64,000 bases of DNA from positions 186,001 through 250,000 of the forward strand of contig CANJVU010000001.1 in assembly GCA_947478525.1 (NCBI GenBank). The letters are read 5' to 3'. The translations under genes were made by a program, and so were the position numbers. How positions within the stretch are numbered: the first letter of the stretch is position 1; each line of letters starts with the position of its first letter. Below the pieces are notes generated by a model. The model worked only from the letters and a program-made list of their open reading frames with translations. It was not told where the DNA came from and did no database searches. This stretch comes from Thiotrichales bacterium. Its GTDB lineage: Bacteria; Pseudomonadota; Gammaproteobacteria; Francisellales; CACEW01. Positions 59,018 to 64,000 of this stretch are shown here, in pieces.

Positions 59018-60602
59018 TCGGGTAACGCCAATCTTTACCAAAGGCACGCGCACTGACTTTGGGTCCGATTGCGCCTTGTCGGCGCTTGTACTCGCTGCGC
59101 TTGATTAATTCCAACACCCGGGTGACTGTCGCTAAGTCAATACCTTGTGCGGCAATGGCATCTGCAGACAAGTTTTGCTCCAGATGTAATTGAATAATTC
59201 GATCCAACACTTCATACGGTGGCAAGCTGTCTTGATCGGTTTGATCGGGTCGCAACTCCGCACTGGGCGCCCGTTCAATCACGCGCGCTGGAATTACCGA
59301 TGATAAAGAATTGCGATATTTCGCTAAATCGTATACCTGCGTTTTTAATACGTCTTTCAACACATCAAAACCACCGACCATATCGCCATATAAAGTGCAG
59401 TACCCTACGGCCAATTCGCTTTTGTTCCCCGTGGGTAATACCATCCAGCCGGTTTTATTGGATAATGCCATTAAGATCACACCCCGACAACGCGCCTGTA
59501 GATTTTCTTCAGTGACATCGGCAGGCAATGCTTCAAATGAGGGTTTTAATGCGGTTAAAAAACTTTCAAACATCGGCTCAATAGAAATTCGATCGTATTG
59601 CACACCCATGATCTTTGCTTGCTCTGCCGCATCATCATTGCTCATCGCTAGAGTATAGCGTGAAGGCATCGATACCACGCGCACTTTATCAGCACCTAAA
59701 GCATCGACAGCAATGGCGAGCGTCAAAGCAGAATCGATACCCCCTGACAGACCAATGATCACTCCTGAAAAGCGATTGCCAATTACATATTCACGGAGGG
59801 CAAATACTAATGCTTGATAGGTCAACGCTTCTGGCGCAGCAATAGATAACAATGGCTGAACAACCGTGGGCGACAATAACACCAACATCAGCGCTGCTTC
59901 AAAGAAGGGCGCCTGATGGGTAACCTGCCCCTCAGCCGACATCACAAAAGAACCACCCTCAAAAATCAGTTCATCCTGTGCTGCCACCATATGCACATAC
60001 ACCAATGGCAATTGCGTTTCTTGCACTCGTTGACGAGACACCCTCAACCGCCCCTGATATTTGTGTGCCTCAAACGGTGATGCATTGATCTGCACTAAAA
60101 TTTCTGCGCCTGCTGCTTTTGCTGACAATGCCGACTCAGAATGCCAGCCATCTTCACAAATTAATAGACCGATTGTGTGGCCTTTGACTACAAACACTAC
60201 CGTTTGCTTACCCGGGGTAAAATAACGATACTCATCAAATACGCCATCATTGGGCAAACAGTGTTTATGATATTGATGCAGAATTTGACCTTGATAAATA
60301 ACCGAAGCAGCATTATAACGCACGCCATTTTTCAACGACGGATGCCCGACCACCACGACAATATCCGCGGTGGCTGCAACAATTTGAAGCAAGGCTTGAT
60401 CTACTGCCTGCTGAAAGGCTGGCAGCAACAGCAAATCTTCTGGCGGATAGCCGGTAATGGCTAGCTCAGGAAATACAATCAAATCCGCGGCTTGACGCTG
60501 CGCACGAGCGATCTCACTGAGAATGGTTTGCGTATTGTCAACAATAGCACCCACCCGACAGTGGATTTGTGCAACCGCGACTAAGAGTGACTGGCTTGGC
60601 AT
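58995..60602 (-). CDS. nadE: Glutamine-dependent NAD+ synthetase
   Basis: Last step of NAD synthesis; 535 residues. An N-terminal nitrilase-type glutaminase domain carries the triad in LIVFPELAITGYPPEDLL (Glu), the Lys in YHKHCLPNDGVFDEYR, and the Cys in GLLICEDGWH. A C-terminal synthetase domain carries the P-loop GLSGGIDSALTLAIAVDALG. ATG 60602 (MPSQSLLVAVAQ) has GGAG 7 bases upstream; 60620 is less likely. With nadA at 15260 it supports de novo NAD synthesis. Confidence 0.96.
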   Translation of the reverse strand: MPSQSLLVAVAQIHCRVGAIVDNTQTILSEIARAQRQAADLIVFPELAITGYPPEDLLLLPAFQQAVDQALLQIVAATADIVVVVGHPSLKNGVRYNAASVIYQGQILHQYHKHCLPNDGVFDEYRYFTPGKQTVVFVVKGHTIGLLICEDGWHSESALSAKAAGAEILVQINASPFEAHKYQGRLRVSRQRVQETQLPLVYVHMVAAQDELIFEGGSFVMSAEGQVTHQAPFFEAALMLVLLSPTVVQPLLSIAAPEALTYQALVFALREYVIGNRFSGVIIGLSGGIDSALTLAIAVDALGADKVRVVSMPSRYTLAMSNDDAAEQAKIMGVQYDRISIEPMFESFLTALKPSFEALPADVTEENLQARCRGVILMALSNKTGWMVLPTGNKSELAVGYCTLYGDMVGGFDVLKDVLKTQVYDLAKYRNSLSSVIPARVIERAPSAELRPDQTDQDSLPPYEVLDRIIQLHLEQNLSADAIAAQGIDLATVTRVLELIKRSEYKRRQGAIGPKVSARAFGKDWRYPISSGWQG

Positions 60603-60693
60603 CTCTCGGCTCCAGATCATTGAATATGATCAGATTGTACCGAGAGTGCAGCCAAATCGCCAGCGATTAAAGGGGGTAATTAAACCCCCAATA

Positions 60694-60984
60694 TTAAACC
60701 GTACTGAGCCAGGGACGGCTTAAAATATTATAGACATTCAATTGTGGTGAGAAAAACAATTCACGCACGTTGCTGCTTAAATCATCGTCGCTTTCACCAC
60801 GCTCTAATTCAACACCGTAACGCTTTGCCCATTTACGAATCGTTGCCTGTGAAAGGCCGATTTTCTTTTCAGCTTCTACATAAGTCAACTCTTCATCGGC
60901 AAAACGATTCAATAACTCCTCTGCAGAACACTGAAACTTTTGTTTGATGACGTGTTCAAAGCTACCCATATATTGGTTTGCCAT
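60694..60984 (-). CDS. Small helix-turn-helix DNA-binding protein
   Basis: 96 residues. LTYVEAEKKIGLSQATIRKWAKRYGVEL is a clear helix-turn-helix with a conserved Trp in the recognition helix, like transposon- or phage-derived regulators and some Legionella proteins of similar size. The N-terminal part (FEHVIKQKFQCSAEELLNRFADEE) is helical. GGAGG precedes the ATG. It lies 91 bases upstream of nadE on the same strand and could be co-transcribed with it. The 214-base gap before it shows no recognisable gene. Confidence 0.68.
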   Translation of the reverse strand: MANQYMGSFEHVIKQKFQCSAEELLNRFADEELTYVEAEKKIGLSQATIRKWAKRYGVELERGESDDDLSSNVRELFFSPQLNVYNILSRPWLSTV

Positions 60985-61198
60985 GATAATCCCTCCATTT
61001 TACGCGCCATACCGTTATGCCAATCGTGCGGCACATCCCGTTTGTCGCTCCCTCATCTTAACAAGCCAATATTAACGCTATCTTAATACAACACTCTTTT
61101 ATAAAGGCACCACAAAAAAATACTCCCCCCAAGTCGGTATTATAACATAATGTAACATTAAATACAGCTTTTTTCGCAAGAGGACGATATTCGAAAGA

Positions 61199-61597
61199 TT
61201 AAGATCGCAACTGCCTGGCCAACGCCCGATATTCCATCGGTGCGTAATGCCATACTGGCAAAAAGAGATAGAAGCGTTTATTGGTATCCGTCGATTGCAG
61301 GTGCAAACTGATAAACAACCGAGTGATAATGCTGCCGGGCAATACTTTTACCCAATGCGGTTGCTCCGCTTCACACCAAAAACCAGAGGGATTGAAGCCA
61401 ATTTTACAGACGGAGAATTGTTTTTGATAACGGTAACCTTGCCAAACGCCATGACTCAGTAAAATCAGCACACCCGTCATTTTAAACCACTCGGAAAGGC
61501 TCAATAATAAGACGGCCAGAGCTGCCAACAGGTGCAAGACAATGATCAATACCAGAATTACGCGGGTGGGTTTTACCGGTATCGATACGCTAATCAC
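61199..61597 (-). CDS. ygfX: YgfX-family inner membrane protein, GTG start
   Basis: 132 residues with two adjacent membrane helices (VILVLIIVLHLLAALAVLLLSL and MTGVLILLSHGVW), matching YgfX/CptA. The GTG at 61597 overlaps the sdhE end by 8 bases and gives the family length; an upstream frame extension to 61654 lies within sdhE and looks spurious. ygfX and sdhE form a pair in E. coli, but the role of YgfX is not settled. Confidence 0.8.
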   Translation of the reverse strand: MISVSIPVKPTRVILVLIIVLHLLAALAVLLLSLSEWFKMTGVLILLSHGVWQGYRYQKQFSVCKIGFNPSGFWCEAEQPHWVKVLPGSIITRLFISLHLQSTDTNKRFYLFLPVWHYAPMEYRALARQLRS

Positions 61598-61844
61598 TGA
61601 CCTTAACCTGCTGTACTTTGCGCACCATCTCACGATGTTCAGGATCAGCGTCACGCTTTCCCATCAGCCAATCAAACAAATCTTGATCGCCACAGGTTAA
61701 CAGCGCAATAAATTGAGTACGTTCATCCGGGCTCGCTTGCGGATAGCCATGGGCAAGGTAACGCTGAAATAAAATATCCAGCTCCAACATGCCGCGTCGG
61801 CAGGCCCACATGAGTTGATTCAGGTTTAAATTTTCGATGTTCAT
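61590..61844 (-). CDS. sdhE: FAD assembly factor SdhE
   Basis: 84 residues. It carries the RGxxE motif in ACRRGMLELDILFQRYL, used for covalent attachment of FAD to succinate dehydrogenase SdhA and fumarate reductase. The second helix region is CGDQDLFDWLMGKRD. It diverges from ygfZ across 54 bases and overlaps ygfX. Confidence 0.95.
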   Translation of the reverse strand: MNIENLNLNQLMWACRRGMLELDILFQRYLAHGYPQASPDERTQFIALLTCGDQDLFDWLMGKRDADPEHREMVRKVQQVKVSD

Positions 61845-61898
61845 TTGTGGTTACCCTTGTATAATCGTGTTGATACTGTAACGCAAAGGTGAATTCTT

Positions 61899-62642
61899 AT
61901 GCAACCAAAACTATTGTTAATCGATTTAACCGATGCCTATACCAACCTGGTGATCACCGGCCCACAGGCAGAAACCTTTTTACAAGGACAGGTAACCTGC
62001 GATGTCAAAGCCATTAGCGAGAATAACTCTACGCTTGGCGCCTATTGCAATTTAAAAGGCCGCATGGTGTCGTTTTTTCGGATATACCGTCAAGGCGATG
62101 CGTGGCATTTGATTTTACCCACTGATTTGGTGGAGATTGCTGAAAACGCGTTGAAGCATTATGCGCGGTTTTCGAAGGTGACAATAATGCGAGAGCAGCC
62201 ATGCCGAATTGGGTTAATAGACCCCTCTCCCTCGCTTCGCTCGACCTCTTCCACAGGGGGGGCGGTGAAAGACCACACACTCAAAACCATTGAACACCTT
62301 GGCAATCGCGTTGAATATATCGGCTCAGCAGCAGCCATTGCAGCACTTCAACAAACACTACTGCCGGAAACTCAACCCGGCACGTTGGAAGCGTGGCACC
62401 TGGCACAAATCAACGCTGGAGAAGCATTTTTGACACCAGCAACCAGCGGTGAATTTTTGCCGCATGATATTAACCTGCCACAACTGGGCGGCGTTAGTTT
62501 TACCAAAGGCTGTTTTCTCGGGCAAGAAATCATCGCGCGCATGGAGTATTTGGGTAAACTCAAAAAACAGATGCATCAGGTGACGTTACCCACTCAGGAG
62601 AAAATCATTTGTAGTGCTGGCCATCAAGCACTGGTGATTTAA
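61899..62642 (+). CDS. ygfZ: Folate-binding YgfZ/GcvT-like protein, C-terminally shortened
   Basis: 247 residues against about 326 in E. coli YgfZ, a tetrahydrofolate-binding helper in Fe-S cluster metabolism. The N-terminal GcvT-like fold (FLQGQVTCDVKAIS) and signature KGCFLGQE (Cys205) are intact. The C-terminal beta-barrel is lost: translation stops only about 35 residues after the signature, and the stop overlaps the convergent permease gene by 4 bases. Residues about 108-121 (DPSPSLRSTSSTGG) are encoded by a GC-rich palindromic repeat. The gene may be functional but reduced. Confidence 0.85.
   Translation: MQPKLLLIDLTDAYTNLVITGPQAETFLQGQVTCDVKAISENNSTLGAYCNLKGRMVSFFRIYRQGDAWHLILPTDLVEIAENALKHYARFSKVTIMREQPCRIGLIDPSPSLRSTSSTGGAVKDHTLKTIEHLGNRVEYIGSAAAIAALQQTLLPETQPGTLEAWHLAQINAGEAFLTPATSGEFLPHDINLPQLGGVSFTKGCFLGQEIIARMEYLGKLKKQMHQVTLPTQEKIICSAGHQALVI
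62222..62260. repeat. Palindromic repeat inside the ygfZ reading frame
   Basis: CCCCTCTCCCTCGCTTCGCTCGACC...AGGGGG resembles the dispersed pyrimidine/purine palindromes such as 44226-44248. It lies in frame in a surface-loop region of ygfZ, so the protein gains a Ser/Pro-rich stretch without disruption. Confidence 0.5.
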
Positions 62643-63412
62643 GTTTTCACCCCACGCCCTTTTTGCAGCAGCCACCACGCCCACGCATACAACAGTAGCG
62701 TCAACACGACCACCACTGTCAATGCTGGCCAAAACACGTTACCCTCAATACCCAGCATGGCATAGCGAAAAATGCTGATGATGTAATGAATCGGATTTAA
62801 CTCCGACAGAAAACGCCATACCGGCGGCAACGCGGAGATTGGGTAAAACACCCCACCCAGATAGGTCAATGGTGTTAAAATAAAAGTAATTACAATTGAG
62901 GTGTCATCAAACGAACGCGCGAAAATGCCGTTGATTAATCCTGCCAACGAGAATAAGGTGCTGCACAGCAAAAACACCAAGACCGCCAAAATCACATGCT
63001 GCACATACCAGCCGGCAAAAAACATCCCGACAACAGACACCAGTAGCCCCACTACTAAACCGCGTGCTACTCCGCCACCAATAAACCCCAACACAATCAA
63101 ACCACTGGGCACCGGTGACACAAACAACTCTTCAATCGAGCGATTAAAACGGCAACCATAAAATGAACCGACCACGTTCATGTAGGCGTTGGTGATCACC
63201 GACATCATGATCAGGCCGGGCATAATAAACGTCATGTACGGCAAACCTTCCATCAAGCCAATACGGCCGCCAATCACATGGCCGAAAATCATAAAATATA
63301 ACACCATGGTAATCGCCGCAGGCAAAATAGTTTGGGTCCAAATGCGTAAAAACCGGATCGCCTCTTTACGCCACATGGTCAATAACGCAACGCGTTGTGC
63401 TGCTAAATTCAT
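62639..63412 (-). CDS. yadH: ABC-2 type exporter permease, YadH family
   Basis: 257 residues with six membrane helices. The permease motif is in [21 protein letters not shown], with ITFILTPLTYLGGVFYPISALP near the end. It pairs with the ATPase gene next to it (4-base overlap). The substrate is unknown. Confidence 0.92.
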   Translation of the reverse strand: MNLAAQRVALLTMWRKEAIRFLRIWTQTILPAAITMVLYFMIFGHVIGGRIGLMEGLPYMTFIMPGLIMMSVITNAYMNVVGSFYGCRFNRSIEELFVSPVPSGLIVLGFIGGGVARGLVVGLLVSVVGMFFAGWYVQHVILAVLVFLLCSTLFSLAGLINGIFARSFDDTSIVITFILTPLTYLGGVFYPISALPPVWRFLSELNPIHYIISIFRYAMLGIEGNVFWPALTVVVVLTLLLYAWAWWLLQKGRGVKT

Positions 63413-64000
63413 ACCGAACCCTCCTTGTGCTGTTGCACCAGATGCACAAACAACTGCTCCAGGCGGTTGGTTTTATTACGCATGTTTTGTACCACAATGC
63501 CTTGGGTTTGTAATGCGGCAAACACATCGCTGATCATCTGCCCCCGTTTCAAATCGACTTCCAACGTCGTCGCATCGACCTGACGTACCGTCATGCCAGC
63601 AATCACGGGAGCAACTTGTGCTGGCGCGTTCAAATATAACAGCACTGACTCCACTTCCAACTGTGTCATCAACTGCGCCATGCTGGTGTTGATCACGATC
63701 TCACCGCGATTGATAATGGCGATTTTATTGCACAGGTTTTCCGCTTCTTCCAGATAATGCGTGGTCAAAATAATCGTCAAGCCGGTCTCTTGGCGCACTT
63801 GCGTCAAAAATTTCCACATGTCATAACGAATTTCAACATCAACACCCGCTGTCGGCTCATCCAGCAACAACACTTTCGGTTGATGCACCAAGGCGCGGGC
63901 GATCATCAGCCGTCGCTTCATCCCACCGGATAGTCGCATGGCTGGTTGCTGGGCTTTTTCCCACAGACTTAATGCTTTCAAATAATACTCGGCACGTTCC
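63409..64000 (-). CDS. yadG: ABC-2 type exporter ATPase, YadG family, N-terminus cut by window edge
   Basis: The C-terminal about 197 residues of the ATPase. Visible are the signature RLSGGMKRRLMIARAL, Walker B VLLLDEPTAGVD and H-loop ILTTHYLEEAENLCNK. Walker A would lie beyond the right edge. The frame is open to base 64000; the first in-frame start-like codon (TTG at 63981) lies inside the domain and is not the true start. It is translated together with the yadH permease. Confidence 0.92.
   Translation of the reverse strand, partial: ERAEYYLKALSLWEKAQQPAMRLSGGMKRRLMIARALVHQPKVLLLDEPTAGVDVEIRYDMWKFLTQVRQETGLTIILTTHYLEEAENLCNKIAIINRGEIVINTSMAQLMTQLEVESVLLYLNAPAQVAPVIAGMTVRQVDATTLEVDLKRGQMISDVFAALQTQGIVVQNMRNKTNRLEQLFVHLVQQHKEGSV

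Overview
The window looks like a chromosomal segment of a gammaproteobacterium, probably a host-associated or amoeba-associated one of the Legionellales type. This is an inference. The support is gammaproteobacterial gene order (thrS-infC-rpmI-rplT-pheS-pheT, ruvB-tolQRAB-pal-cpoB, hisS-yfgM-bamB-der, rluD next to divergent bamD, sdhE-ygfX next to divergent ygfZ) interspersed with very large orphan proteins carrying eukaryote-like modules. By eye the housekeeping genes are of middling GC, while the flanks of the accessory genes are distinctly A+T-rich. No gap between genes exceeds 300 bases. I found no tRNA, rRNA, CRISPR array, transposase or prophage gene.

Layout. 1-5819 (minus): the translation cluster thrS, infC (AUU start), rpmI, rplT, pheS, pheT (cut by the left edge). 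6068-9445: an unrecognised 1125-residue protein behind an A+T-rich palindromic leader. 9531-17060: an EamA transporter, HAD phosphatase with rluC, suhB with an alpha/beta hydrolase, hpt, an AsmA-like protein, nadA and truA. 17136-23414: an unknown protein, serS, fabI, lplA, a solitary FtsI-type penicillin-binding protein and a solitary rplS with a clear promoter and terminator. 23482-25674 (minus): an Hcp-like protein, a PppA-like PP2C phosphatase and a PpkA-like Ser/Thr kinase, i.e. a piece of type VI secretion with its phospho-switch. 25793-31487: alaS, rsmG, a ribbon-helix-helix protein with an unknown partner, then the end of the Tol-Pal operon.

31519-38779: tolB, tolA, tolR, tolQ, ruvB, a secreted GH125-type alpha-mannosidase, tsaE and a PAP2 phosphatase. 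38788-41072: a YtrA-type GntR regulator with an ABC transporter, whose promoter overlaps a perfect palindrome. 41095-49145: pyrD, a FimV/LysM-like secreted protein, der, bamB, yfgM, hisS, bamC and divergent dolP. 49123-56638 (minus): the most unusual locus, a two-gene operon. The first gene encodes a 1335-residue protein with an OTU-type cysteine protease and a SUMO-interacting-like motif. The second encodes a 1160-residue protein joining armadillo-like repeats, a possible glycosyltransferase-like domain and a DEAH-type SF2 helicase. 56925-64000: rluD, bamD, nadE, a small HTH protein, ygfX, sdhE, a shortened ygfZ and a yadGH-type ABC exporter cut by the right edge.

How it fits together. Most of the window is core metabolism: five aminoacyl-tRNA synthetases, ribosomal proteins, RNA modification, NAD and pyrimidine synthesis, and envelope assembly (BamB, BamC, BamD, DolP, Tol-Pal). 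The accessory loci at 6068-9445, 23482-25674, 36084-37616 and 49123-56638 are the candidates for interaction with a host or competitor. The OTU/ARM-helicase operon is the best candidate for an undescribed system.
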